A stretch of DNA of 64,000 bases from Salipiger pentaromativorans (lineage in GTDB: Bacteria > Pseudomonadota > Alphaproteobacteria > Rhodobacterales > Rhodobacteraceae), in assembly GCF_024721115.1 (NCBI RefSeq), contig NZ_JAMDHK010000005.1, forward strand, positions 245,155 through 309,154, read 5' to 3'. This document shows positions 56,287 through 64,000 of this stretch, piece by piece (the first letter of the stretch is position 1; the number at the start of each line of letters is the position of its first letter). Below the pieces are notes generated by a model. It made no database searches. It saw only the letters and a list, made by a program, of their open reading frames with translations, and was not told where the DNA came from. The position numbers were made by a program, and so were the translations under genes.

Positions 56287-57147
56287 TCAGGCCTCTTCCC
56301 AAGTCGGATGGAACCGTCCAGCAGGCGACAAGGTAAAGATCTCGACTCCGTCCGCGGTCACCCCCACGGAATGCTCGTATTGCGCGGAAAGCGACTTGTC
56401 GCGGGTGATCGCGGTCCATTCGTCCTTGAGCACCTTGGTCTCGGGACGGCCCAGATTCACCATTGGCTCGATGGTGAAGAACATGCCCTCCTCGAGCCGC
56501 GGCCCGCTGCCGGCGCGGCCATAATGCAGCACATTGGGCGGTGCGTGAAACACCCGCCCCAACCCGTGGCCGCAGAAATCGCGGACCACCGACATGCGGT
56601 GGCTTTCCACATAGCTCTGGATCGCGTGGCCGATGTCGCCGAAGGTGTTGCCCGGTTTCACCGCCTCGATCCCGATCATCAGCGAGTCATGGGTGACCTG
56701 CATCAGTCGCTTGGCATAGGCCTTGGGCTCGCCCGCCACATACATCCGGCTGGTATCGCCGTACCAGCCATCCACGATCACCGTCACGTCGATGTTCAGG
56801 ATGTCGCCATCGACCAGACTGTCGTCGGTGCGGCCGTGCGAATCGTTCTTCCACTTCGGAATCTTGCTGCCCGGAATACCGTGGCAGACCACATGGTTCA
56901 CCGAAATGCAGCTTGCGTGCTGATAACCCTTGTAGCCGATCGTCGCCGAGATCGCGCCCGACGCCTCGACCGCGCCGCGGATAATCTCCTCAAGCCCGCC
57001 GGTCGTCTGGCCCGGATAGACATGCGGCGCCACATCGTCGAGGATGCGCGCGGCGACGGCGCCGGCCTTGTGCATGCCGTCGAAATCGGAAGGCTCGTGG
57101 ATGCGGATGCCGTCCCGGGTGAGGCGGCCGCCGGTGTCATGTCTCAA
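56287..57147 (-). CDS. map: type I methionine aminopeptidase
   Basis: Removes N-terminal Met from nascent proteins. The 286-residue protein has the five metal ligands of the family: Asp in N-I-D-V-T and D-T-S-R-M, His in G-H-G-L-G, and Glu in T-I-E-P-M and Y-E-H-S-V. An insertion of about 20 residues (K-W-K-N-D-S-H-G-R near 95-103) precedes the first ligand. The best start is the TTG at 57145-57147, with GGAG 8-10 nt upstream. No in-frame ATG gives the family N-terminus, and the ATG at 57131-57133 is out of frame. Confidence 0.92.
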   Translation of the reverse strand: MRHDTGGRLTRDGIRIHEPSDFDGMHKAGAVAARILDDVAPHVYPGQTTGGLEEIIRGAVEASGAISATIGYKGYQHASCISVNHVVCHGIPGSKIPKWKNDSHGRTDDSLVDGDILNIDVTVIVDGWYGDTSRMYVAGEPKAYAKRLMQVTHDSLMIGIEAVKPGNTFGDIGHAIQSYVESHRMSVVRDFCGHGLGRVFHAPPNVLHYGRAGSGPRLEEGMFFTIEPMVNLGRPETKVLKDEWTAITRDKSLSAQYEHSVGVTADGVEIFTLSPAGRFHPTWEEA

Positions 57148-57303
57148 AGCTGCGCGCTCCGTCCTGCGTGAATACCCGATACTTAATCCCAATCGCCGGG
57201 CAATTCCAGAGGCAGAAGCCGGAACATTCCCCCCTGCCCGGGCGTTGCCGAACGGGCCTACTGCCGCGCATAAGCGGTCACCGGAACAGGAACGAGAGGA
57301 CAA

Positions 57304-58176
57304 ATGGAAACGCTTCGCAACCTGCTGAACATGCAAATCTACGGCGGCAAATCGCTGTCGGACCTTCTGACGCTGGAATTCCTGGCACAGCTCCTGGGCA
57401 ATGTGGTCGCCGCGGTGCTGCTGCTGATCGTGGGCGCCTTCGTCGCCGGCTGGATCAAGCGCCGGATCATCGCCATCTCCAAGCGCAGCGCGAAGCTGGA
57501 CGACACCCTGTTCCACTTCCTCGGCAACCTGGCGCGCTACACCGTCCTGCTGTTCACCGCGCTTTTCGTACTGAACACGTTCGGCGTTCAGACCACCTCA
57601 ATCGTCGCCGCCATCGGTGCCGCCGGTCTCGCCATCGGCCTGGCGCTTCAGGGCACGCTGTCGAACCTCGCCGCCGGTGTGATGATCATCATCTTCCGCC
57701 CCATCAAGCTGGGCGATTTCATCGAGGTCGCCGGCGAGATGGGCACAGTGAAGGATATCACGCTCAACACCATCGAGCTGGCCTCGCTGAGCAACACCCA
57801 GATCATCATTCCCAATGCGCAGGTCTGGGGCAATGTGATCGAGAATTTCTCGGTCTACACAACCCGCCGCGCGGAATGGACCTTCGGCGTGGGCTACGGC
57901 GCCAATCTGAAGCAGGCCGAAGAGGTGATCCGCGACACGATCCTGTCCGACCCTCGCGCCAAAACCGATCCCGCGCCGTTCATCCAGGTCAACAATCTGG
58001 GCGACAGCTCGGTGGATTTCCTCGTGCGGGTCTGGGTCGACAGCGGCGATCTTTTCCAGTTCCAGGCGGATATGAAACGCCAGGTGAAAGAAGCGCTGGA
58101 TGCGGCGGGCGTGGCAATCCCCTTCCCGACCCGCACACTTCATATCGAAAAGGGCAGCGCCGTCGAAAGCGCGTAA
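57304..58176 (+). CDS. mscS: small-conductance mechanosensitive channel, MscS family
   Basis: A 290-residue inner-membrane channel that releases solutes on hypo-osmotic shock. Three N-terminal helices are seen (about 30-50, 70-92, 97-130). The third is the Gly/Ala-rich pore helix (A-A-I-G-A-A-G-L-A-I-G-L-A-L-Q-G near 102-117), followed by the beta domain with F-R-P-I-K-L-G-D-F-I near 133-142, the V-N-N-L-G-D-S-S-V segment near 223 and the alpha/beta C-domain. The length matches E. coli MscS (286). Confidence 0.93.
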   Translation: METLRNLLNMQIYGGKSLSDLLTLEFLAQLLGNVVAAVLLLIVGAFVAGWIKRRIIAISKRSAKLDDTLFHFLGNLARYTVLLFTALFVLNTFGVQTTSIVAAIGAAGLAIGLALQGTLSNLAAGVMIIIFRPIKLGDFIEVAGEMGTVKDITLNTIELASLSNTQIIIPNAQVWGNVIENFSVYTTRRAEWTFGVGYGANLKQAEEVIRDTILSDPRAKTDPAPFIQVNNLGDSSVDFLVRVWVDSGDLFQFQADMKRQVKEALDAAGVAIPFPTRTLHIEKGSAVESA

Positions 58177-58377
58177 CCCTCCGGACGCGGCGCGGGCTCA
58201 GCTACGGGTCAACGCCGCGTGTTGCCATATCGAAACACGCGCCGCGCCATTGCCGGGCCGCCGGCTGGCGCTCCTCGACGTCGAACCTCCTACTTTATCG
58301 CCGCCAAATCCGAAGAACCTCGAAACGAGGCGACGCCGGGAGGAACCGCTCAATATTCCATAAAAAGGTGGAAAAGC

Positions 58378-59085
58378 TCAGGGGGCGCGGAACGGCAGCG
58401 CGCGCCCGAGCGAGACGCCTTCGGGAGAGATCCCGCAGTCGAAGGCCAGAACCTCGACACCCGCAGCCGTGGCCTCGGCAAAGGCGCGCGCATAGGCCGG
58501 GTCGAGATCGGCGGCCAGAGTCACCTCCGAACAATCGGTGCGCTGCACCAGATAAAGCATCACCGCCCGGTGCCCCGCCCGCACCATCGCCGCCAGCTCC
58601 GCCAGATGTTTCGCCCCGCGCGCCGTCACGCTGTCGGGAAACTCCGCCAGCCCCGGCCGGCGCGACAAGGTCACCGATTTCACCTCGACATAGGCGTCAG
58701 GGCGGCCCTCCTCCAACAGCAGAAAGTCGATGCGGCTCTTCTCGCCGTATTTGACCTCGGGACGCACCGCGCCATAGCCCTCCAGCCCCGGCACCGCCCC
58801 TGCCTCCAGCGCCACGCGCAGCATGCGGTTGGGCACGCCGGTATCGACCCCGGTGAAGGCGCCGCTCTCATGCTCGACCAGCCTCCAGGCGTATTTCAGC
58901 TTGCGCTTGGGGTCGTCGTTCGGCTCCAGCCAGATTTTCAGCCCCGGATCCTTCAGCCCCAGCATGCTGCCCGGATTGGCCACATGGGCGGTGATCTCGC
59001 GCCCGTCCTCCAGCCGCGCATCGGCCAGGAAGCGTTTGTAGCGGCGGAGCAGCGTGGCGGGGATCAGAGGGGTTTGAAAGCGCAT
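58378..59085 (-). CDS. sfsA: SfsA family protein (sugar fermentation stimulation)
   Basis: A 235-residue cytoplasmic protein with the SfsA pattern: R-Y-K-R-F-L-A-D near 15, H-V-A-N-P-G-S-M near 33-40, S-R-I-D-F-L-L near 115 and Y-V-E-V-K-S-V-T-L near 131-139, the nuclease-like D...E-x-K core. DNA binding has been reported for E. coli SfsA, but its role is unclear. The ATG at 59083-59085 was chosen for the family N-terminus (M-R-F-Q-T-P-L). The 201-bp gap to mscS contains only a small CCTCG-AAA-CGAGG hairpin at 58318-58330. Confidence 0.92.
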   Translation of the reverse strand: MRFQTPLIPATLLRRYKRFLADARLEDGREITAHVANPGSMLGLKDPGLKIWLEPNDDPKRKLKYAWRLVEHESGAFTGVDTGVPNRMLRVALEAGAVPGLEGYGAVRPEVKYGEKSRIDFLLLEEGRPDAYVEVKSVTLSRRPGLAEFPDSVTARGAKHLAELAAMVRAGHRAVMLYLVQRTDCSEVTLAADLDPAYARAFAEATAAGVEVLAFDCGISPEGVSLGRALPFRAP

Positions 59086-59134
59086 GGCGGCGGGCCTATA
59101 CCATTGCAGGAGCCGCGCCAAGGAGAGCCGTGAC

Positions 59135-59860
59135 ATGACCAACCCCACCGCCGCGATGATCGTGATCGGCGACGAAATCCTCTCGGGCCGTACCCGCGAT
59201 TCCAACATGCATCACCTCGCCCGCGAGCTGACCAAACAGGGGATCGACCTGATGGAAGTGCGCATGGTCTCGGACGATCGCGAGGCCATCGTGGGCGCGG
59301 TCACCGCGCTGAGCGCGACCTTTACCCATGTCTTCACCTCTGGCGGCATCGGCCCGACCCATGACGACATCACCGCTGATTGCGTGGCCGCCGCCTTCGG
59401 TGCCCCGATCGGCGTGCGCGACGATGCCCGGGCACTGCTTCAGGCGCATTACGACCGCCAGGGCGTGGAGTTCAACGATGCCCGCAAGCGCATGGCCCGC
59501 ATTCCCGACGGCGCCACGCTGATCGAGAACCCGGTCTCCATCGCGCCCGGCTTCACCATGAAGAACGTGCATGTGATGGCCGGCGTGCCCGCCGTTTTCG
59601 AGGCGATGGTCGCCAGCGTCCTGCCCACCCTTACCGGCGGCGCGCCGCTGCTGTCGCAGAACCTGCGGATCGAACGCGGCGAGGGCGAGATCGCCGGGCC
59701 ATTGGCCGAGCTGGCAACGGAGTTCAGCGACCTCTCCATCGGTTCCTACCCCTATCAGCGCAATGGCGTCTATGGCGCCAATATCGTGATCCGGGGGCAG
59801 AACGGCGCGCGGGTGGACGCGGCAATGACCGCGCTCGCCGCGCTCTTTCCCGAGGGCTGA
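59135..59860 (+). CDS. CinA-like molybdopterin-binding domain protein
   Basis: A 241-residue protein with the MoaB/Mog-like domain of the CinA family: I-G-D-E-I-L-S-G-R near 13-21, T-S-G-G-I-G-P-T-H-D-D near 70-80 and V-M-A-G-V-P near 150. The C-terminal nicotinamide-nucleotide amidase domain of full CinA (about 160 aa) is absent, a common stand-alone form. An AGGAGAG ribosome-binding site precedes the ATG at 59135. Exact function is unclear. Followed by two strong hairpins. Confidence 0.87.
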   Translation: MTNPTAAMIVIGDEILSGRTRDSNMHHLARELTKQGIDLMEVRMVSDDREAIVGAVTALSATFTHVFTSGGIGPTHDDITADCVAAAFGAPIGVRDDARALLQAHYDRQGVEFNDARKRMARIPDGATLIENPVSIAPGFTMKNVHVMAGVPAVFEAMVASVLPTLTGGAPLLSQNLRIERGEGEIAGPLAELATEFSDLSIGSYPYQRNGVYGANIVIRGQNGARVDAAMTALAALFPEG

Positions 59861-59861
59861 A

Positions 59862-59886
59862 CCCGGGGCAGCCTCAAAGCCCCGGG
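59862..59886. terminator. terminator-like hairpin after the CinA-like gene
   Basis: CCCGGGGC-N9-GCCCCGGG, perfect 8-bp arms, beginning 2 bp after the stop codon. Confidence 0.5.
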
Positions 59887-59940
59887 CGCGGCGGAAACCC
59901 GGTCCGCACCGCAGCAAGAGAGCCTCGCACCGGCATGTCA

Positions 59941-59960
59941 CGAGGGCCTATCGGCCCTCG
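59941..59960. terminator. second hairpin in the gap before the GNAT gene
   Basis: CGAGGGCC-TATC-GGCCCTCG, a perfect 8-bp stem with 4-nt loop. The 227-bp gap (59861-60087) otherwise shows no gene. Confidence 0.45.
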
Positions 59961-60087
59961 GCAGCCGGGGCAATCCTCGCCCGATCCGCGCAGAGCGATT
60001 GCCAGCACGCCCGGGGATCGCCATAAAAGGCCGGAAGCTGTCCACGAGGTACGCCTTGGCTCCTGCCACTTTCTCCGGGTTCGCCGC

Positions 60088-60813
60088 ATGACCCCCGATC
60101 TGCCGCGGCTCTACGCCGCCATCGACGGCACATGGCCCGCGGCGCGCGCCATCGACGCAGGCCCCTGGCGGCTGCGCGAAGGCGGTGGCGGCGGCAAGCG
60201 GGTCTCCTGCGCCAGTGCCGAGCGCGACTGGACCCCCGACGACCTGCCCGCCGCCGAGAAGGCCATGGAAATGATGGGGCAAGATCCGCTGTTCATGATC
60301 CGGGCGGGCGAAGAGGCGCTGGATTCCGCGCTGCAGGCCGCCGGCTACGACCGGATTGACCCGGTGAACCTCTGGCTCAGCCCGCCCCCCCGGCTGACCG
60401 ATGTCAAGATTCCCCGCGTCACGGCCTTTGCCGTCTGGGAACCGCTCGCCATCATGCGCGAGATCTGGGAGGAGGCCGGCATCGGCGCCGACCGGCAGCG
60501 CGTCATGGAGCGCGCCAAGGGCCCCAAGACCGGGCTGTTCAGCCGCCTTCGGGACAAGCCCGCCGGCGTCGGTTTCTGCGCGATCCATGACGGGATCGCG
60601 ATGGTGCATGCGCTCGAGGTGCGCGCGCCCCATCGCGGCAACGGGCTTGGCAAATGGATGATGCGCCGCGCCGCCGCCTGGGCGGGCGATCATGGCGCGG
60701 ACTGGATCGCCGTGCTTTGCGTACAGGACAATCACCCCGCGAACGGCCTTTACGCTTCGCTTGGCTTCACGCTTGTGGGGCAATACCACTACCGCATCAA
60801 AGTCGAGAGCTGA
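60088..60813 (+). CDS. GNAT family N-acetyltransferase
   Basis: A 241-residue protein with a C-terminal GNAT domain: V-H-A-L-E-V-R-A-P-H-R-G-N-G-L-G-K-W-M-M in pieces (about 172-191, the acetyl-CoA loop R-G-N-G-L-G) and N-P-A-N-type N-H-P-A-N-G-L-Y-A-S-L-G-F near 218-230. The N-terminal half is less conserved. The substrate is unknown. The downstream gene begins 2 bp after its stop. The frame is open far upstream, but the ATG at 60088 gives a normal single-domain protein. Confidence 0.87.
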   Translation: MTPDLPRLYAAIDGTWPAARAIDAGPWRLREGGGGGKRVSCASAERDWTPDDLPAAEKAMEMMGQDPLFMIRAGEEALDSALQAAGYDRIDPVNLWLSPPPRLTDVKIPRVTAFAVWEPLAIMREIWEEAGIGADRQRVMERAKGPKTGLFSRLRDKPAGVGFCAIHDGIAMVHALEVRAPHRGNGLGKWMMRRAAAWAGDHGADWIAVLCVQDNHPANGLYASLGFTLVGQYHYRIKVES

Positions 60814-60814
60814 C

Positions 60815-61384
60815 ATGACCAAGGACCTGCCCACCGCACTCAACCTGCCCATGGCGGACCCGCTGCCGCCCGAGACGCAGAAATATTTCGACATCTGCAA
60901 CGACAAGCTCGGCATGGTTCCCAATGTGCTCAAGGCCTATGCCTTCGACGTGGCCAAGCTGAACGCCTTCACCGCCATGTACAACGAGCTGATGCTCGCC
61001 GATTCCGGGCTCAGCAAGCTGGAACGCGAGATGATCGCGGTGGTCGTTTCGTCGATCAACAAATGTTATTACTGCCTCACCGCCCATGGCGCCGCGGTGC
61101 GCGAGTTGTCGGGCGATCCGCAACTGGGCGAGATGCTGGTGATGAACTGGCGCGTCGCCGACCTGCCGCACCGCCATCGCGCGATGCTGGCCTTTGCCGA
61201 GAAGATGACCAAGACCAGCGCCGAGATCGCGGAATACGACCGCGAGGCACTGCGCGACGCGGGCTTTGGCGAGCGCGACATCTGGGACATCGCCAATGTG
61301 GCGGGGTTCTTCAACATGACCAACCGCGTGGCGAGCGCCACGGACATGCGGCCGAATGACGCCTATCACGCGCAGTTTCGCTGA
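60815..61384 (+). CDS. AhpD-like peroxidase-related protein
   Basis: A 189-residue carboxymuconolactone decarboxylase/AhpD-superfamily protein of the peroxidase-related type. The redox motif C-Y-Y-C-L-T-A-H lies near residues 87-94, within K-C-Y-Y-C. Helical throughout. AhpD proteins are thiol-disulfide peroxidase components, but the partner here is unknown. The ATG follows the GNAT stop by 1 bp (TGACATG), so the two are coupled. The OmpA-like gene begins inside its last 29 nt. Confidence 0.88.
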   Translation: MTKDLPTALNLPMADPLPPETQKYFDICNDKLGMVPNVLKAYAFDVAKLNAFTAMYNELMLADSGLSKLEREMIAVVVSSINKCYYCLTAHGAAVRELSGDPQLGEMLVMNWRVADLPHRHRAMLAFAEKMTKTSAEIAEYDREALRDAGFGERDIWDIANVAGFFNMTNRVASATDMRPNDAYHAQFR

Positions 61385-62285
61385 GGCGGCGCTGCTCCTG
61401 ATCTGCCTGGCCGGCCCGCTGCAAGCGCTGGATCTGAGCCTGCCGTCAGGGGCGCGGATGATGGCCGAGCGCGTCACCGATCCCGGCAGCTATGCGGTGC
61501 CGCTGGGGCCCTGGCGCGAAGACGGCGGCAGCCCGGTGATCCGCGCAGAGGGGCGCATCGCCCGGCAGGCCTGGCGCATCGACGCCTCCGACCTGACCAC
61601 GTTGCAGATCCTCGCGCCGCTGCGCGATCAGATCCTCGCAGCCGGCTACGAGCTGCTGTTCGACTGCGCCTCCGCGCGCTGCGGCGGCTTCGATTTCCGC
61701 TTCGGAACCGAGGTGATCCCGGCGCCCGAAATGTATGTCGATCTCACCGCGTTTCGCTTTCTTGCCGCGCGCGGCCCCGAGGGCGATTATCTGACCCTGC
61801 TGGTCAGCCGTTCGAACGCAGCGGGATATGTGCAGATCATCCGTGCCGGGGCGGGCGCGCCCACAAGGATCGTGCCGGACGGCGCCGTCCCCATCCCTGC
61901 GGCCGCGACGGAGGGCATTGCCGCCGAGCTCGAGGCGCAGGGCCATGCGATCCTGCGCGACCTGCGTTTCGAAAGCGGCGCCACGGCTCTGGGCGATGCG
62001 ACCATCGCCTCTCTGGACGCGCTGGCCGCCTATCTGCGCGACAACCCCACGCGGCGCATCCTCTTTGTCGGCCATACCGACGCCGTGGGCTCTCTGGACG
62101 CCAATACGGCGCTCTCGCGCAAGCGCGCCGCTGCGGCAGAGGCCTATCTGCGCGATAGGGACATTCCGGCGGCACAGATCGGCTCGGACGGCGTGGGCTA
62201 TCTGGCACCGGTCGCCAGCAATCTCACCCAGGAGGGGCGAGAGGAGAACCGGCGCGTCGAAGCGGTGCTGATCTCGACCGACTGA
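61356..62285 (+). CDS. OmpA-family outer-membrane/periplasmic protein
   Basis: A 309-residue exported protein: signal peptide (P-L-Q-A-L-D), an N-terminal domain of about 170 residues with one Cys pair (D-C-A-S-A-R-C near 105-111), then a C-terminal OmpA/MotB peptidoglycan-binding domain (about 200-305; F-E-S-G-A near 205, F-V-G-H-T-D near 234, N-R-R-V-E near 299). There is no beta-barrel, so it is probably an anchored periplasmic protein. Starts within the end of the AhpD-like gene (29-nt overlap). Confidence 0.88.
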   Translation: MTPITRSFAEAALLLICLAGPLQALDLSLPSGARMMAERVTDPGSYAVPLGPWREDGGSPVIRAEGRIARQAWRIDASDLTTLQILAPLRDQILAAGYELLFDCASARCGGFDFRFGTEVIPAPEMYVDLTAFRFLAARGPEGDYLTLLVSRSNAAGYVQIIRAGAGAPTRIVPDGAVPIPAAATEGIAAELEAQGHAILRDLRFESGATALGDATIASLDALAAYLRDNPTRRILFVGHTDAVGSLDANTALSRKRAAAAEAYLRDRDIPAAQIGSDGVGYLAPVASNLTQEGREENRRVEAVLISTD

Positions 62286-62301
62286 CCGGCGCGTCCGGGC
62301 C

Positions 62302-63009
62302 CTATATCGTCAGCAACGCCACGCGTCCGCGCAGACCGGGGGACAGCGGCGAGACTGCCGGCACCGGGGGCAGGATACGCGGCGCAGAGGCCTCTTGCGG
62401 TGCCGGTGCGGGTGGAACCGCGCGTTTCCGGGCCTGCGGGCTGGGCGACCGGGACGGCGTGCTGACCGGTGCGGGATCGCCGCAAAGAGCGTTGAGCACA
62501 GCCCCGATCCCCGTCAAAACCGCGATGGCCACGATACTCCACAGCGCAATTGTCAGCCAGGGCAGCGCAAACGCCCAGCTTGCGGCGTGATAGATGAGCG
62601 CCATCATCATGATGCCGAACCCGACGGAGAGCGCAAACGCGAGGGCGCGAAAGGCGCCCTCCACGGCCAGCAGCAGGGCCTCCAAGGCGGTGCTGACGAA
62701 CACCGCCAGAAACAGCAGGCCCGCAGCCAGAACAAGCGTCAGCGCAAACAGAAGATACGGCGCGGTCTGTCCCGTAAAGAAGCTCACCCCCGCGCCGATC
62801 AGTTGCGCGAAGATGACATCGGGCAGGCTGTCCCCCGTCGCCACGCGATAGATCACCACGCTCATCAGGTAGCCCAGCGCAAGCAGCGCCCCCAGGCGCA
62901 ACCGCATCGCCACCGTAAGGCGCGTCGCTTTCAAGGGCCGCCCCCACACGATCAGACGACCGGCGAGGCATTCCGCAAACGCCACAAGATCGTTTTTTCT
63001 TTGGGACAT
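62302..63009 (-). CDS. inner-membrane protein of unknown function
   Basis: A 235-residue protein with four predicted helices (about 38-60, 80-118, 122-145, 148-172) and a Pro/Ser-rich C-terminal tail (P-A-P-V-S-T-P-S-R and P-P-A-P-A-P-Q-E). No domain recognised. The ATG at 63007-63009 is followed by a short cytoplasmic N-terminus (M-S-Q-R-K-N-D). Convergent with the OmpA-like gene. Confidence 0.7.
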   Translation of the reverse strand: MSQRKNDLVAFAECLAGRLIVWGRPLKATRLTVAMRLRLGALLALGYLMSVVIYRVATGDSLPDVIFAQLIGAGVSFFTGQTAPYLLFALTLVLAAGLLFLAVFVSTALEALLLAVEGAFRALAFALSVGFGIMMMALIYHAASWAFALPWLTIALWSIVAIAVLTGIGAVLNALCGDPAPVSTPSRSPSPQARKRAVPPAPAPQEASAPRILPPVPAVSPLSPGLRGRVALLTI

Positions 63010-63073
63010 GCCATGCTCCCGCACCGAAGGTTTCGCGAGATCTAGCGCCGCGCCGCCGCCGGACAAGGGCGCT

Positions 63074-63436
63074 TTAGCGCTCGCTCTCCGGCAGCGCTTC
63101 CAGATAGGTCCGCACCGCGTCCTGCACATGGCGAAACCGGTCGCCCCCAAGATGCTTGCCGCCATACCAGCGCGTCACCACCACCAGGTGATCGGAAAGC
63201 CCCTCGCGTTCGAGCATGCGCAGGATGACCATACCGGCGCCGCTCTCGCCGTCGTCGTTCTTGACCGGACCGGCCGAGGTCAGCAGCCCCCAGCTATTAT
63301 GGGTCGCCTTGGCGAATTTCTTGCGCCGGCACAGCTCCTTGATCAGCGCCTTCGCGGCCTCTTCCGAGGCGCAGGGCGCGCCCGAGACGGCGTATTTCGA
63401 ACCCCGGTCGCTGATGATATTCTCGATGATCCGCAT
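63074..63436 (-). CDS. YigZ/IMPACT N-terminal domain protein (UPF0029)
   Basis: A 120-residue stand-alone UPF0029 domain: K-Y-A-V-S-G-A-P near 14, the E-D-D-G-E-P equivalent K-N-D-D-G-E-S-G-A-G near 59-68, and T-R-W-Y-G-G-K-H-L-G near 88-97, the most conserved block of the family. YigZ normally has about 200 residues with a second C-terminal domain that is missing here, as in many alphaproteobacterial forms. Possible translation-related role; unproven. Confidence 0.88.
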   Translation of the reverse strand: MRIIENIISDRGSKYAVSGAPCASEEAAKALIKELCRRKKFAKATHNSWGLLTSAGPVKNDDGESGAGMVILRMLEREGLSDHLVVVTRWYGGKHLGGDRFRHVQDAVRTYLEALPESER

Positions 63437-63480
63437 GCTGCCGGTCTAATCCGCCGGTCCGGGGCGGGCAAGCGCGCGCC

Positions 63481-63960
63481 TCATGCGGGATCGTAGGGCG
63501 ACCCCGCCGGGGTTCCGTCGAAGGTGGCGATCTCGCGCGAGGTGATCTCCTGGCTGTCCGGATCGCGCGTCAGCCGCACGACGCGGTCGTGATCCGGGTA
63601 GGTGACGACATCGGCCAGCCCGCGCGTGCCGATCACCAGATAGCGCACCGGCGCCGCGCTTGTGTTTTCGAGACAATGCCCCTCGGGCACCCCGGCCCGA
63701 AACGTTGCCGCCTCGCCCGGAGACAGCGTGTAACACGCGTCACCCTCATGAACCGTCACCTCGCCCGCCAGCACATAGACCATTTCATCCTCGGTCGCGT
63801 GCCAGTGCCGGATCGACGAGCGCGAGCCCGGTGCCAGGATCTCGACAAAGGCGCCGAACTGGGTCAGCCCGCCGCTGTCGCTGAAGAGAAGCGCCTCGTA
63901 AGGCCCGCAGGACCCGTCTCCGGCATCCCTCCGAACGGTCGTTTCGGTGAGTTTGGGCAT
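63481..63960 (-). CDS. cupin-domain protein
   Basis: A 159-residue single-domain cupin with metal-site motif R-H-W-H-A-T-E-D-E-M-V-Y near 51-62, Y-V-L-A-G-E-V near 62-68 and the second motif G-V-P-E-G-H-C-L near 89-96. Cytoplasmic; function unknown. A dispersed repeat copy (63964-63999) lies immediately upstream of its start codon, in the place where a ribosome-binding site and promoter would be. Confidence 0.85.
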   Translation of the reverse strand: MPKLTETTVRRDAGDGSCGPYEALLFSDSGGLTQFGAFVEILAPGSRSSIRHWHATEDEMVYVLAGEVTVHEGDACYTLSPGEAATFRAGVPEGHCLENTSAAPVRYLVIGTRGLADVVTYPDHDRVVRLTRDPDSQEITSREIATFDGTPAGSPYDPA

Positions 63961-63963
63961 GAT

Positions 63964-63999
63964 CGCCTCCGGCGGGAGTATTTGGAGAAAGATGAAAAG
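63964..63999 (-). repeat. dispersed 35-bp repeat, copy 2
   Basis: CGCCTCCGGCGGGAGTATTT then GGAGAAAGATGAAAAG at the right edge of the window. Its reverse complement closely matches 18904-18938. It begins 4 bp upstream of the cupin ATG and may continue beyond the window. Confidence 0.6.
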
Positions 64000-64000
64000 C

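Noticed and set aside
57339-57516. Upstream extension of map to 57516
   Set aside because: It would run antisense into mscS and add sequence foreign to methionine aminopeptidases. The TTG at 57147 with a GGAG site fits better.

Overview
The window is GC-rich, gene-dense DNA from a free-living alphaproteobacterium, most likely of the Rhodobacterales (Paracoccus/Roseobacter type). The pointers are the gene order flhA-fghA-cytochrome c-xoxF-xoxG-xoxJ, a glutathione-linked formaldehyde pathway with Gfa, many ATGA/GTGA overlaps, and short dispersed palindromic repeats of the kind I associate with this order. No rRNA, tRNA, CRISPR array, phage or transposase gene was seen.

Layout. 1-9.8 kb is housekeeping: a pterin dehydratase cut by the left edge, a COG3146 acyltransferase, a glycerophosphodiesterase, RidA, a type I secretion ABC exporter with its HlyD adaptor, MlaA/MlaC, a peroxiredoxin, a ferredoxin-reductase-like flavoprotein and RsmD. 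9.9-18.2 kb holds exported proteins of a PQQ/quinoprotein accessory system: the binding protein and ATPase of a NitT/TauT-type importer, the binding protein and beta-propeller of the PQQ-linked ABC system, a DUF3280-like/SRPBCC/beta-propeller operon and a SoxYZ-like carrier. A CcdAB-like toxin-antitoxin pair sits at 18.3-18.8 kb. 19-25.3 kb is the methanol and formaldehyde oxidation operon. XoxF carries the extra aspartate (Asp320) that marks lanthanide-dependent methanol dehydrogenases. 25.4-28 kb adds an exported protein, a quinoprotein-relay metallohydrolase and a second SoxYZ-like carrier.

28-39 kb is a different catabolic island: an XRE-cupin regulator, an omega-aminotransferase, a GMC oxidoreductase, a PotFGHI-like ABC importer, an IclR regulator, a ThuA-like protein and an MFS exporter. 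A 333-bp element with 37-bp inverted ends lies between the aminotransferase and the GMC gene. 39-49.5 kb, all on the minus strand, returns to C1 metabolism: small exported proteins, a hybrid kinase/FIST/LuxR-regulator set, Gfa, a DUF58/MxaS-like protein, the permease and ATPase of the PQQ-linked ABC system, and a NitT/TauT-type permease. 50-56 kb has a second two-component system, a thioesterase and pqqABCDE. The right end is housekeeping (map, mscS, sfsA, a CinA-like protein, GNAT, an AhpD-like protein, OmpA, IMPACT and a cupin).

How it fits together (partly inference). PQQ made by PqqA-E would load XoxF in the periplasm. XoxF would oxidise methanol with a lanthanide and pass electrons to XoxG and the class I cytochrome c. 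Gfa, FlhA and FghA would turn formaldehyde into formate. Two ABC systems appear to be split between the 11-15 kb and 47-49.5 kb clusters, and one of them belongs to the family linked to lanthanide uptake in other bacteria. A near-identical 15-bp inverted-repeat motif lies upstream of pqqA and in the divergent promoter region next to the PQQ-linked binding protein, which suggests shared control.
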